Below the pieces are notes generated by a model. The model did no database searches. It was not told where the DNA came from and saw only the letters and a program-made list of their open reading frames with translations. Positions 37,801 to 52,800 of a stretch of 64,000 nucleotides of DNA are shown here, piece by piece; within the stretch, counting starts at the first letter, position 1; every line of letters begins with the position of its first letter. Made by a program: the position numbers and the translations under genes. Source of the stretch: Sialis fuliginosa (lineage: Eukaryota > Arthropoda > Insecta > Megaloptera > Sialidae); assembly GCA_961205875.1 (NCBI GenBank), contig OY540820.1:13020001-13084000 (forward strand). Reading direction: 5' to 3'.

Positions 37801-40800
37801 TAATAACACCGTTACAGTCAGTTATCCTAATGTTTTCTCACAAGATGGACAGAGAATTCATCCGCAACATTTACAACAATGTAAGTTTTCAAAATATGAA
37901 TTTTATTGTTCTAGCACACTGAATTTAAATATTTGTTTTATTTTTCAGTACACAACCAACGTATGCAAATGCGTCTAGCAACACCGCGGTTGGTAGCACC
38001 TCCAATGCAGCAGCAGCAGCAACAGCAGCAGATTGCTGTACCTCGTATAGGACTACCGCCACCTCCACCACCGTATCCAGGCCCGCCACCTCCCTACCCC
38101 GGACCAGGATCTCAGCAACAACCGCAATCTGTACAGCAGCAGGTACGGTTACGTTTTTTCTATCTGTAAATCACTTTTATAGTCGTTCTGTTACATTGTA
38201 ACAATGCTCTGTTTTGCATGTTTTAAAAGTTATTAATTAAATACATACATGAATTTGTATATTTGGATTTTATTTATTTATTTTTGTTTTAACTATCAGT
38301 ATTTATTTTGAAAGTTTTGGTTTCTTAAAATTCAGACATCATAAGAACAAAGCAACAAATATGAAGTTATCCATTTCCTTGAATTAATCAATTCTTTATA
38401 GAAGTTTTATGCTGTGATTAAACCAAAAGGACAAAACAGGAACACAGTGTTTTAAAAACACTACATATTTAAAAATCTATATGGTTTTTTGTTATTTTGT
38501 CAGAGAAACATATATTGCTGTTTTGTTTCTTTGGTCTAAACATGGCATTAGAAGTACAACATATTTTTATTATATTAAAAAATATCAGTATATTCAGTAT
38601 AGTTATGTTACTATTCTGTAATTTAAAAAATGTGTTGTTTTTATGATGTTTGAATTTTTTATTGACAAATTAATTTTTATGTAATTTGATGGTATTTCGT
38701 AATTTTATTATGGCTTTAGTTATTTTCGTTGTTAATTGTACTTTTAAAAATAATTTAAAAATGTAATTTTTATATTATAAAGTAGATGTTAAAATATTAA
38801 TTTTTGAAGCAAAACATTGATATATAATATTTATTAAATATTTGACTTTTAAGGATAAGCAATTTTGTATTCTATATGATTATTATATGAAAGTTATTTG
38901 TTGGTACAGTGAAAATGTAGATTTGTAATACATACTATTAATGAGCCATTAAGAAGCTAAAATAATTTACTTCGCAAATCAAATATTTGAGATTAACGAA
39001 ACATTTTAAAAATCAATATTATTTTTTGTTTCCTGGAAAGTTTGGCCTATTGTCAAAATTAAAAAATCAACAAAATATGAAGAGTTGTTTTAACTTCTAA
39101 GTGACTCAGATATTAATTACTAAATTATAATTGGAGGTATAGGTGTAAATACTATTCATTAATCTTACTTTATTTAAATCTAACATTTCCAACATCTAAT
39201 CACTGTACTAACAATACTCATTATTAAGGAGTGATCAGTTTAATAATATGATAGCAAATCAAGTACCATAAACCAGGGATACTTCGATAAAAAAATACTA
39301 ATAATAGTTTTATCAAATATTTATTAAAGTACCTACTTTTTTCAACAAATTTAAATTGGACCAGGCCACAAATGTTCACTTTCTCTCCTTAGATTAAATT
39401 ATACAATTATTATACAATTTTGCATATAAGGTACTGGCACCAGTCTTGGATATGACCCCAGTAATGGCTATTTTTTAATTAAATGTACTGAATTAGTAAT
39501 ATTTGTTGATATTTGATTACTACCATTTCTGAATATTAATCTATATATATTTAACTGTCTTACAGCGTGATTTGATGACAATTGGCCAATAGGTGTCAAA
39601 GTGGTGGACATTTAAACTAATTATTAGTATAGTTTATTTATTAATTATTATATTATTATATATCATTTTGTAATCATTAGTGTCCATCACTGCGTGCTCA
39701 TTACTGGTTTTACTTTATCCGTTACTGGAGAAAAAACATAAACAAAATAAAAGGCTATAATTCAATTTAAAACAAACTACATTTGCGGATTTTGGTAATT
39801 AAATTGATTAAATAAAGAGTTACTTGTTTTATTAGCAACATAAGTTCATGATAATTACAAAAAAGAAATCTGTCAATCACAAAAACAGTAAACCTTGCTC
39901 TTATAGCGGCCATAACTGGTGTAACTTAGTTACATTTAAAAATAAAAATACTAAAGTATCCTCTGTTAACATTAACAAAAAATATTGTGGCTATAATAAA
40001 ATTTTGGGTTGCCAATAATGCTTTAAACTGATGACCCTTGTACAACAAGATACCACCGTATGCTTGTGTGTAATCTAACTGGGTGTTGTTGTTGCTGCAT
40101 GGGTGTGTTACTTACACGTGTAGATGATCGGTGCTGGGCTGCCGCTGCCCGTGCCCCCGCCCCACCGCGTGTTCGGTGGCGGTGGCGTCCCTCCTCCCCA
40201 CCATGGTGTGCCGCCGCGCAGCAGGCCCCTGTTGCTGCAGGTGAGATCTTACGTTGCATGATGTTATAAGTGTGTAGTGTTGTACGATATAAATAAGTAG
40301 ATTGCATTCAATGAATGAGTTTATAATACTACAACGAGGGTGTCTGACCTTTATGAAATTAAGATCCACTTTTTATTTTTAACAACGGTGAGTGCAGTCC
40401 TGAGGTTTGGATTAAATATTTGGGCTACTGGAAATTTTGAAATTGATTAAATTTTTGAGTATTCAGGTTCTTGATGAACAATTTTTTCATTCTGTTGCTT
40501 CAAATTTTGTATACTTTATATTTTATTCTATCATAGAATGATACACAAATTAAATTTTAACAATTATTGCTTGGTATTTATTTTTCTCTGCATTATATAT
40601 AGAAAAAAATTTAATAAAATATTATCTGTAGTCTATAAAAAATTAATTACTTACCCAAAAACTTCAGAAATCAAATGCAAAGGTTTTTTTTTTAAATACA
40701 TGTTTATATTAATAATAATTACCTATGTTAAAAAATACAAAATGTGCACACCATTCAAAAAACAAAAATACTCATCATTACATTAATATGGAGTACTCTG

Positions 40801-43800
40801 TATAATTTTTGCATAAGTATTTTTTATAGACAATTGACTGCAAATAATTTTTTGTTGTAGTTTTTTTTCTGAATTAAAAAAAATGTAAATATGAATCGAA
40901 GAATTATTTGGTATAAGAAATTACAACTAGTTTACATTATAAAGAGAAGAATATTATTTAAAAACTTTTTATAACATAAATGTGGTTTCTGTAATTCTGC
41001 ATGCCTTAGCATGTTTTTGAATATTTTTATAAAACAAAATTTAACTTTTTACATGACATTTAACACAGATTTTTTACAGTATTCAATAAGTATATGATGG
41101 AATTAATGAATTTAATAAAAATTAATACACTTTTCTTGAAGATAGTTATAGCTTCATCATCACATTTATTAGCTAAAGTCACGTAAATCGCACTTTTAGA
41201 AATTTTTCTATAGCTATACACCATACACCTAAGCACAGCACTAAAAATTCTGTACTAAAATTTTTAAATCTTTTTCATTTATTAATTTTTTTTTCGCATA
41301 TTACTTTTATGTAACAAAAACAAAAAAGATTAATATATGTATTTTTTACTGTACCTTGTACAACTGCTTCTAGCTACTTACTCATACTATCAATCTTAAT
41401 TACTTGATATAATGATATCAACTTAATATTAAAAGGCTACAGCTGAATCTCAAATTTAGTTTTCCATCAAATAAACAAAAATTAAATTTTGTAATTTAGT
41501 ACAGATTTTAATTTCATTCACATATAAATACTCTTCCTGCAATAGTGAGATTTTCTTACAGTCATTTAGAATCTTATATTGTCTCCTTTTCAGGAGCAGC
41601 CCCTGCTATTGGAAGAACTGTTGGAACAAGAGAAACGGGAGCAGGAAAAACAAATGCAAGAGGAAGATGTTCAACAGTCTAGCACTACACCACAATCAGG
41701 TGCCTTACTCAGTGATCAGGACTTTGAACGGTTACTGCGCACTGATGTTTTAGGTCAATCGAATTTGTCAGGGCCTAATATAGGTCCGTCTTCGATTGTT
41801 TCACCTCCTCAAGGTGTACCAGGTAATAATCATGTTTTTAATTTAAATATTTACTGCATAATAAATATATACAAATAAAGAACCAATTAGAGAGAGTTGA
41901 ACAGTGACTTTGAAATGAGTCATTATAAAAAATAAACAACTGTTTAATTACAGCACAAGGTCTTTTACCTGTACAAGCACCTCCTTTACGTCCACCTCTG
42001 CCAGCTAGAGTCTCTCCACAAAACAACACAAACCAGTGGCAGCAGCAACGGGTTACAGCGACCCCAATAACAAGACCTGCTGCAGAAACAGTGACAAGAG
42101 TACCAACATTTAACACTCCTCTATTACCTCAACCTGCTCTACCTCCGGAGAATATCGTGACTGAACAAGACAGACAGACACAGTTGCACTATGAGCAATG
42201 GCTTAATCATCAGAACCAAATTGTAACGCAGCAGTTGAAGTATTATGAGACTGAGGTTCAGAAACTGCGGAAAATTAGAAAAGTAATTATTACTTTATTA
42301 TAATTAATTTATATGAATACAGAATTCTGATAGAAGAGTGTATAGTTGAATATGAGATATTAAATATGTTTTATTTTTTAGTCATTGAATAGTAAACAAC
42401 GTCAATTGAGAAAGTCGGGTAATGAATTGGCAGAAAACGATGCGATGGAATTACAAAGAGTTTCTGCTGAACAAGCAGTATTGCAAAAACTTCTTGAATC
42501 AAGTAGAAAACAAAGTCGACAGCATAGCATGCTTATACAGGTATCTAAATTAGTTATTTATTAAATGTAAAACTACAGTTTAAATTAAGACATAATTATC
42601 AGACATGAAGTGTAATTTAACAATCATTTTATTGGTTTACGTAAAGGAGTATCGCAATAAACAACAAGCCAAACAGCAGCTCCAGCAATCACAGGGACAG
42701 ATGGGAGGTGGCGGACAAGGCATGATGGGCGCATCACCTGTTCATCATCCTCAATCTCCATTAGTGTCACCTACACATGGGTCTCCATTACACAGCCCTT
42801 CACCAGGACCTGCTAGTGTTGCATCAATACTGCAAAGTCCAGGAAATCAGGCAAATTCAATGTCACCTTTAAGTATGCAGTCCTGTTTGGGTAAATTTAT
42901 TAAATAATTTTTTTTTACTGTTTTTATTTATTAATTAATTTTTTTTATAGGTACCCCTCATTCTCAATGTGATGAGAATAGCCCATTCAGTCCTGGTCCA
43001 TCACAATCTCCATCATTACAATCACAACATCGTATGCCCATACCTCAAGTACGATCTGTAACAAGTCCTGTAACATCAGCAGCACCCGTTAACTACGGAT
43101 CTGAAATAAGACCAGGAACTCCACAGTTTGTAGCACTGCAACAACAGCAACAGACAAGATTCATGAGACCATCGGATATCACTCAGAGAATGAGGTTACC
43201 ATTACAGAACACTAATTATCAACAGATGGTCGCCGGAAGATCTCCATTAGCTAGTCCTCAGCCGATAATGTCAAACGTGTTGAGTCCGCAACAGCAGCAG
43301 CAGCAACAACAGCAAGTGCAGCAGTCGCAACTATTGCAGAATCAGCAGCAAATGTTGCAAAATCAACAGCAACAGTTTATCCAGAGGCAGGGGTCACAGA
43401 ATGACCAGCAAGATAATCAAACTATGATTCAGAATCAACGTACTATTCAGGTAAATGAAAACTAATTAAATGGGATTAATTATTCAATATTTTATTTATT
43501 TACTTTTACAATATTGAATATTCTTGTGTTTTTAACATATGTGTAATTATTTATACAGTTGGTACAACAGCGACAGTTGATTCAACAACAATTGGCCCAG
43601 CAACAACAGCAACAACTTGCTCAACAACAGCAGCTTGCACAGCAACGCCAACAAGTACAAATACAAAGTCCACCACCGAATCAGCAACAATTGTATCATC
43701 AACAGATGACTCGAGCTAGAAGTCCAATGCAACAACAACAGAAGATAGGAACGCCTATGGGCCATCCACCAGGATCACCTATGCCTCGTAGTCCTATGAT

Positions 43801-46800
43801 ATCTCACCAGCAATCACCTTCACCGATGTTGTCTCAAGGTCATATACCACCGAGAAGTCCGATGTCAGGTGGTCTCGTACATAACCAGCAGTCACCGTCG
43901 GCAATTTTACCACAGGGCCATTTGCCACCAAGGAGCCCTATGTCTGTGCTTGGGCATAACCAACCGCCTAGTTCACCAATGCCTAGAAGCCCTATGTTAC
44001 ATCAAGTAAGTTAGAAACTACTTCAAATAACTAGCTGTTCACTAAATTTAGTTTCACAGTAATTTTTTGACAATTTACAGGTAAAATAATGATTTGTAAA
44101 TTTACTGATTGTGTTTTTGTTATAATAATGACTACTTACTTGACATTGTTTTTTTATTTTAACTCTTAATTTATTCTCTGAATAAAATTTGTGTATTTTC
44201 TCTAGTAGTCTCTTATTTATTGTTTAGCATATTAATTTTTTACAATAAAAATTCATTTGATTTTTGTTAGGTCCCACCAAGTAGCCCAATGCATCAACAA
44301 CAATTGGTGCAACAGAATCACCCTCCTAGTTCTCCGATGCCTTCACGATCGCCAATGCCCCAAAGCCCTGCTATTGGGGGCTCCCCAATGGCTATAAGAC
44401 GGCCACCAAGTACGACTGGGAGTTTGTGCAGTCCAGCACAACCTGATAGACCACAGAGTGTTGAAAATCCAAGCACACCACGATATGTGCCTCATCCTAA
44501 TCACTTGGAAAGATCAGACAGTCAAGACGGAAATCGAAGTCTTCACAGTTTATTGAGTTCTGTTCAACATTCAAACCATAATGAACAGCGGCAAGATTTA
44601 CTGAGCCCAATTCACCAACACTCAACAGATAATTCTGGAGGAGGTGGAAATCCTCATAATCCTATGAATCCGATACCTGCGCCATCATTCGGACGATACG
44701 GGTATGTTAAATTGGGTTTAAGAGGTGGATCACCAATGTGGAGCTATGGAAGAGGTGCTAAACGACTTCCTACTTCGGGTGCTGGTTCTAGTAAAGATTC
44801 TGACAAACCAAACACACCTGATTCACCATCTAAAGTGAAAAAAGAATCACATATTAATAAAGTTTCGATTTTGAAAAAGAAAATGCCATACAAAGCTAAT
44901 AATCTTATGTTGAATACAGTAAAAATGCCATCACTGGTTTGTTCAGACTATAATGAATTTGATGATAGCTCTTCTACGCCACCTCTAACACCTCCGCCAT
45001 CTACTTCATCTGAAAAAAAATCAATTATAGAGATCAGTACAGAAAAAGTTTTGTTAATCGGTAATACAGTTATCGGGAAACAAATAGAATGTGAAGATCT
45101 TGTAGATTATGATGATGATAATGATAAAACTTTGGTGACGACAGAAGTGTCATTGAGTTCTGCAGCTCAACAAGCTGACTTAGATGAAATGCCAGTAATG
45201 AAGTCATTTTCATTAAGTGGTGATATATCGAGTCCACTTGAACCAGAGGTAGCTGAAGAGTACGTACTATTTTCATCTGATATGGTTGTTGATATTTCTG
45301 TCGGAAGTGATGATTCATTAAAAAATCTGGAATCTGTGAACTGCAATATGAACGACGGACTTAGTGATATAATTGATGGGAAAAATGTTGAAATTGTATC
45401 AGCCTGTGAAGAAGTGATATCTTCTAAACAGTTATCCGATTCAAAAAATTTACAAATGGAAATGTTAAGAGGACTTCAAGCTGAATCAATGTTGACAATA
45501 ACAGATACTCCAGAATCTCCAGATCAACAAGAGGTCAATGTGGATCCTCCATCACCAGAACAGTATATGACGAGATCTGATGACCATATTCTGTCTTCGA
45601 TACGAGATTCTGAAATAGTTGTTATTGATCCAAACATTAAATCTCCTGAAGAACATATAGCGACTGCAGAAGATTTTGAAGAACTGATTGATGGTGAAAA
45701 ACGTGAAGAAAAAGTGATCAGGCCAGATCCAAAGCAGATTTTAGAAATACATAAATATGCTTCAAATTATCAACCAAAAATACAAACAAGTCAAGTTGTT
45801 GCAACTAAAATCATTCAGGCTGTAACTGTTAAAAACAGTGGTACTCAACAAACTCTGCCAGCAACAAGTACACCCATTATTACATCTAATACACCTATAA
45901 TATTAGCAACTGGTAATATTTTAACACAGTCCAGTAAATCCAACACTGCACCAACATTAACTATCGGAAAACCAATTGTGATACAAACATCACGCCCTAC
46001 CACTTTACAAATTCAAAAACAAGTATCTAGTGATATTACTACTACTACTAACATATTGACAGCTACAACAGTCAATCTACCTAAGTCAACATATTCAGTA
46101 TTGACAGACCGAGATAGTCCTAAATTAGAAAAACCAAGTTCAATGAGTATTATGAGTTCATCTTTGATGTCAATGTCTGTACATGATACATTACCAACAA
46201 AAATATTTGAAGATGAATCAGGATCTCCAGAAGAATCAGGAATCGAAGAAAATGTTGATTCAGATCAAGAAATAACCCAAGTCAAGAAAGATGATATTAA
46301 AAGTGAACAAAAGTCAACAGTAATGACCGATTTTGAAAAAGAAATGATTGCACATAGTGTTTCAATTGCACGTACGAGTACTTCTACTCCAGTAACAGCT
46401 CTGAGCACTCAAACAGCTAAGACAATTCCAATTTCAGGATCTGAAGAATCAGTTAAAAGTGTGACAGAAAATATTATTGAAACTGGTGATATTCATGCAG
46501 CTCCATTACTCAGTGTGAATGTTAAAACATTACCTACAGCATATATAACTGCACAACCAAGTGGTATTATTGATGATAGTAGTTCAGAATATGATACAAA
46601 ATCTGTTGAGATTTCAATACCATCACCAACACCTTCTCAAGAAAAAATGTTAGATAATTTAGCCCGACAAGCATTAGAAGTTCGAGGTAGTGAAGATAAA
46701 CAGTTGACAAGTGATTTTGAGACAATTAAGGATATGTTAGACATGTTTGAAAATATAACCAATGATAATAAACTGCTTCCACTTGAACTAAAAAGTAATG

Positions 46801-49800
46801 AAGAAAAATCTAAAATAGAATCTTTAAAGAAATCTCTTATGGATCATGGATCAATGGAAAATATAGCAGAAATTGTAAAGGAAGAAACAAAGGTTACATC
46901 ACAATCTGAAACACCTGTGTCATTGTCAGTTGTAACAACAGCCAGACAAACAGTAATGCCACAATTATCTCCATTATCACAACCTGCCGATTTAACAACT
47001 AACATGGAAAATGTTTCTCAACAAATACGTACTTTCTTTTCTTCACTACATGCCGGACATGTTTCTAAATCTCATCCAAATGAGGAAAAAGAAAAAATAA
47101 CTCAAATTATAACAAGCACTCCTCCACCGTTAGTTTCTACAGTAGTGACACCTACTTCTCGAACAATGCATATTTCTGAAAGAGCATCTCCAGTCAGTAG
47201 TGGTGATGTGATGAAACGAAATACACCACCCATAATTCAGTCTCCAGTTAAAATAGTCAGCTCTCCCAAACAAACTCCAGTTTCTATGCAAACATCTCGA
47301 ATAATACAATCATCTTTGTCAAGTTCTTCTCCGACATTGACAAGTGCTCTCATGACACCTCGGGGACAAACATCTGGACTTACGTTAATACCAGATCATT
47401 CTAGAATATCTATTGTTGCAGTTAGTACATCGTCTATAACGACACAAGCTCCAAAATCATCGATTATTCAAACATCACAAGTACCTGTATTAAGTACATT
47501 ATCTCAACTGATAAGTTCAACAGCACCCCCGAGTAGAGTATCAGCACCGAGCTTAAACGCAATGTTACAGTCTCATCCAGCAGCCACTATACCACAAACT
47601 GTTCCAACTGGAACAATAACCACCGCAAGTATATTAGCATCTCATAACGTTGTAGGAGCTGTAATGACACCTAAAACCAGTATTGGCAGGACAATTGTTC
47701 AAAATGAAGACAGACCAGCAACTACTAGTATTTTAGGTGCAAAATTATCAACACCTTTATCAGTTTCTAAATCATCATTAGTTTCAACAACTAATTTATT
47801 ACATACACAACTAACAAAAATGCCGGCTAGACGATCAAGTTCATTAGATGAAGCTCTCAGTGATAAATCTCAAAAGGATAATATTAAAATGGAGAAAAAA
47901 GATGATACCACGTGTCAAGAAGTCACCAGTTCAAATCTGCCTCAAAAATCTGATGCTGCTGGATGTAAATACTCAACATTACAAACATCTTCGAGAGCAG
48001 ATGATTCACAGAATGTTTTACTGAAACAACTTTTACAGAATACTGGTTGTGCAAATAGTACACCTCAAACACATTCAAGCCCGGTTCCACCAAAAAGTGA
48101 GTCTCATACAACATTAGCTGTTCCATCCCTAGAAGCTCAGTTGGCACGGCCAGTACCACCTACACATTCATCATTGTTACCTGCATTGATTCAAAATGAA
48201 AATCTTCAACCACCTAAACCAGTTGTACGGACACAAATAATGTCTAGAGAAACATCATTTGTCTCAAGGCCACCTCAGTCATTGTCTACCACTCCTGTGA
48301 CTACATCACAATCGCAGATAAATACGTTTATAGCCACTCTCCAGTCACAAATACAGCAACCGGACGTTCAAACGCAGACAACTGCACAGTCACATATACA
48401 GATTCAAAATCAAAACCAAAATCAAAATCTTCCTCAGATGCAGGTTCAAAGTCATAGTCAAAATCAAATTCATGTTCAGAGCACAATGCAAAGTCAAATT
48501 ACAAGTCAGAGTCAACCAAGTACTATTCAATCTCAGATTCAGAATTTTACTCAAAGTCAACCAACACAAGTCAAAATTCAAAGTACTACACAGAGTCAAA
48601 CTCAAAATCAGATTCAAAGTCAGATACAAAGCAATATTCAAAACCAAATCCAAAGTAATATTCAAAATCAACTTCAAAGTAATATTCAAAATCAACTACA
48701 AAGTAATATTCAAAATCAACTTCAAAGTAATATTCAAAATCAACTTCAAAGTAATATTCAAAATCAACTTCAAAGTAATATTCAAAATCAACTTCAAAAC
48801 AATATTCAAAATCAACTTCAAAGTAATATTCAAAATCAACTTCAAAGCAATATTCAGAATCAACTTCAAAGTAATATTCAGAATCAACTTCAAAGTAACA
48901 TTCAAAATCAACTTCAAAGTAATATTCAAAATCAGATTCAAAACCAAATTCAAAGTAATATACAAAATCAGATTCAAAGTAACATACAAAACCAGATTCA
49001 AACTAGTATCCAAAATCAGCTATTAAACAGTATTCAAACTTCTAGTCAAATCCAAAGTCATATTCAAAGCCCAACACATATCCAAGTAACAGTTCAAAGC
49101 CAAATTCAAAATATTCAAAATCAAAGTATTACTCAAAGTTCAATTCAAAATCAAAATCAACTGCAAAGTCAAATACAAAACAAACTTCCAAGTCAAATGC
49201 AATCTCAGAATCACCTTCAAAGTTATATTCCAAACCAAATTTCACCTCTAAATCAATCACAACCTATGAGAAGGCTCTCTGAAAAAGATGAACTTCTTTC
49301 TCCGACAAGTCAACAGTTTACTATCAAAAAAGAAATAATGCCTCTTGAAAGTCCCGTATCTGACATAAAGAAAGAATTATCTGATGATAGTTCTCAGCAA
49401 TCTATTGAACCAAAGCAAGAGTTGATTCCAAAAGAAGAAACACCAGATATGACTGGTAATGACAACACTGACAAGCTAGCATTAGATGCACTTCAGTTAA
49501 AACGTTTAAAACGTAGACAATATCAGCAAAAGCGACGACTTATACAAACACAAGCTAAAGAAGCGAGTGCACAGCAACCTAAAAAACGTCCTAGGAAAAT
49601 GTCACGTGTTGAAGAAGATTACGATGCTTTTATCGATAATTTAGTCACTCAATTACGTCAATTACCATCTTTAGGTGTGATGGAACCACCTTTAGGGCGT
49701 GATTATGGTGTTTGTGCTATTTACGGTGCTGGAGATTGGTCAAAAATCGGTAATAAAAATTACGACACTAGGTTTGGTGATTTGGAAGGATTGTATGGAA

Positions 49801-52800
49801 ATGCTAGAATTCCAGGTGTTTCTGACTACTATAACGTAAAACCTTTCGGACCTGCTGATCTTTTACCTGAAAAATCACAAGTTTCAACTCAACGTGGGTT
49901 TTATGATCAAGAATTTGAGCCTGTCCGTTTTCATAATGACGATGATAAGAGGATTGATTTATTTTTCCGAGAAAGAGATAGTGATTCACCTGATACTATC
50001 ATAAGTTCTTCATCACCAGAGTGTGTGAGCTACGGTACATTAGAGAAATATCCAGGGCTGCGATACATTCAAGAGGACGATGATGAAGATGATAGCAGAA
50101 AATGTGTTTCACCAAATATTCCTATTGTTGCTCCAATACCAATACGATTGAAACCTGGTGGACAGTATTTGAATGATTATGCTGAAATGGTAAATCTTAC
50201 TTTTGTTTTAAATTTACAAAACTTATATAATATTTTCTAATAACTAAGTAACTAACTGTTTTAACTTTGTTTACATAATTTGTATTACTGATATTAATTT
50301 CTATTGTTTATACAGGATAAAGAAAATAAAGGAATTACTGATATATTGAATAAACCAAAGAATGGAATTGCTCCATTGAAAAATAATAATGTAACTGTTA
50401 CATTAACATTGACGTCATCTGCTGCTGAAGATATTATGGGTGTTTTGAGAGATCTTGCCAATTTATTAAATATTCCAGCACCAACTAGTTATCAAATAGT
50501 AGAAAGAACTACAACACCTCCAAGTCAAAAATTAGGATTATATCGTACAAAAGGGAAAGATGGAAAAGAAGGAGGTATGTACATAATTCATAAACAATTT
50601 TTCCTTTATGTTGAAATTAAAAATAAGTGATATAATTTATGAAACGGTAGTATTGTTTTTTATATGAATTTTGTTATTTTTTTATTTTCTAGCACCCATA
50701 GATATTCAGAGTATATTAAATGGAGCAGCCAAATTTTGTCGTCATTGTGATGTTGTAATTCTGAACAGTCTCATTCGTAAAAAAGTATCTGATTTGCCAT
50801 TCCTTGCTAAAGATTCTGAGCTGTTACTCGAAGGAGATGAACTTTATTTTTGCAGTTCTTCTTGTTATATGCAATTTGCTTTAATGCACCGATCTCCAAA
50901 CATGACTCAAGATAAGGTAAAGAATTTAATCATATTTATAATTTAAAATACTTTTACATCTAACATTTTATTATTTTAGGCTGCTGCAATTGTAGACCAC
51001 ATTTGCCAATCTGATAAATTAAAAGGAGAATCTGAAACAAAATCTGAAAAAACAGATGCTGATGAAGAAAAAACAGATCCAGACAGTGATAAAAAAGAAG
51101 TTAAAACTGAACCAATCGATGTAGATGAAATAGTATCCAAAGAAATAGATCAAAATAGTGAAGGTGATGTAAAAGTTATGAAAGAACTAAGAATATGTAT
51201 ACCTGAAATTTCACCACGTGATAAAAAGATTAGAAAATTACATTCTGAAGATTCTCAAAGTGGGCAAGGACCTCCATCGAAAATGTGGAAAGGTGTTAGA
51301 TACAAATATTGGAATCAGGATTGTGTTGAATCATCATATAAACAGAAGAAACCAAATGAGAAGGAAATTACAGAGTTATTATATAGGTTAGGTATTACGG
51401 TAACACCACCAAAAATTCCTGACGATACACGTAAGTGTATGTTCTGTCACCTAATGGGCGATTCGGTATCTGACGGTCCGGCTCGGTTACTGAACTTTGA
51501 TGTCGATAAGTGGGTTCATTTGAACTGCGCATTATGGTCAGACGATGTATACGAAACTGTTAATGGAGCTCTTATGAATTTAGAAAATGCATTGCAACAA
51601 AGTTTAGTACAGATGTGTACACTCTGTCAAAAGACCGGAGCGACAATCAGATGTTTTAAAGTTAGATGTGCAAGTGTTTACCATCTTGGCTGTGCTGTCA
51701 AAGAAGGATGTGTTTTTTATAAAAACAAAAGCGTGTATTGTAATGTGCATGTACTTAAAAATGAAAAAGACAATGAGCTGACAACACTGTCGGTCTATCG
51801 CAGAGTGTATGCTAATCGTGACGAGAATCGTCAAGTCGCCGCTGTCATGCATCATTCAGATAATGGCAACTTGCTTCGTGTAGGTTCATTAATATTCCTT
51901 AATGTTGGGCAGTTATTACCACATCAGTTACATAACTTCCACACACCTAATTATATATATCCAATCGGTTACAAGATTGTTAGGTTTTATTGGAGTATGA
52001 GAAGGTTTAATAAACGCTGTAGATATGTGTGTTCTATTCATGATATATCAGGACGTCCTGAATTCAGAATATTAGTTCAAGAACCATCGCAAGATGATCT
52101 TGAATTGAGGGATTCTAGTCCACGTGCCGTATGGTCAAAAATCCTTGAACCTCTCGAACTATTACGGAAAGAAAACAATTGCGTCAGGTTGTTCCCAAAA
52201 TTTGTCAGTGGAGAAGATCTTTTTGGTTTGACGGAACCAGCAATAGTACGTGTCCTTGAAAGTCTTCCGGGTATAGAGACGCTGACTGATTATCGATTCA
52301 AGTACGGTAGGAACCCGTTACTTGAATTACCTCTTGCAATAAACCCATCCGGAGCTGCTCGTACAGAGGCTCGATTAAGGCACCAGTTACCATGGAAACG
52401 GCCGCATACACAGAGGACCAGCTCTTCCTCGGTTAGACCTACGTTTGCTCCATCTACACCTGGAACAGGAGAAGCGGCCTGTCCTTACAGTAAGCAGTTT
52501 GTACATTCTAAGAGTTCGCAATATAAAAAGATGAAGCAGGAATGGAGAAATAATGTATATTTAGCAAGGTGAGTATATTTATTTATAAATTCAAATGACT
52601 CAATGTTCTTTACTTAATTTTGTTTTCTTTCTAGATCAAAAATCCAAGGTTTAGGTTTATATGCTACTCGTGATTTAGAAAAACACACAATGGTAATAGA
52701 ATATATTGGAGAGATAATCCGTACTGAGCTGGCTGAAATGCGTGAAAAACAATATGAAGCAAGGGTACGTATTTTAAATTAAAGTATTACGATAATAAGG

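Noticed and set aside
40023..40369. Minus-strand frames over exon 24
   Set aside because: Antisense of a GC-rich exon; no homology, and the plus strand fits the KMT2 phase exactly.
48696..49013. Minus-strand 105-residue frame with a repeated Leu-Ile-Leu-Asn-Ile-Thr-Leu pattern
   Set aside because: It is the antisense of the 24-bp coding minisatellite; a repeat whose length is a multiple of three keeps other frames open automatically.
48472..49026. Second plus-strand frame of 184 residues over the same repeat
   Set aside because: It is an out-of-frame shadow of exon 31 created by the repeat; the conserved KMT2 sequence before and after is in the other frame.
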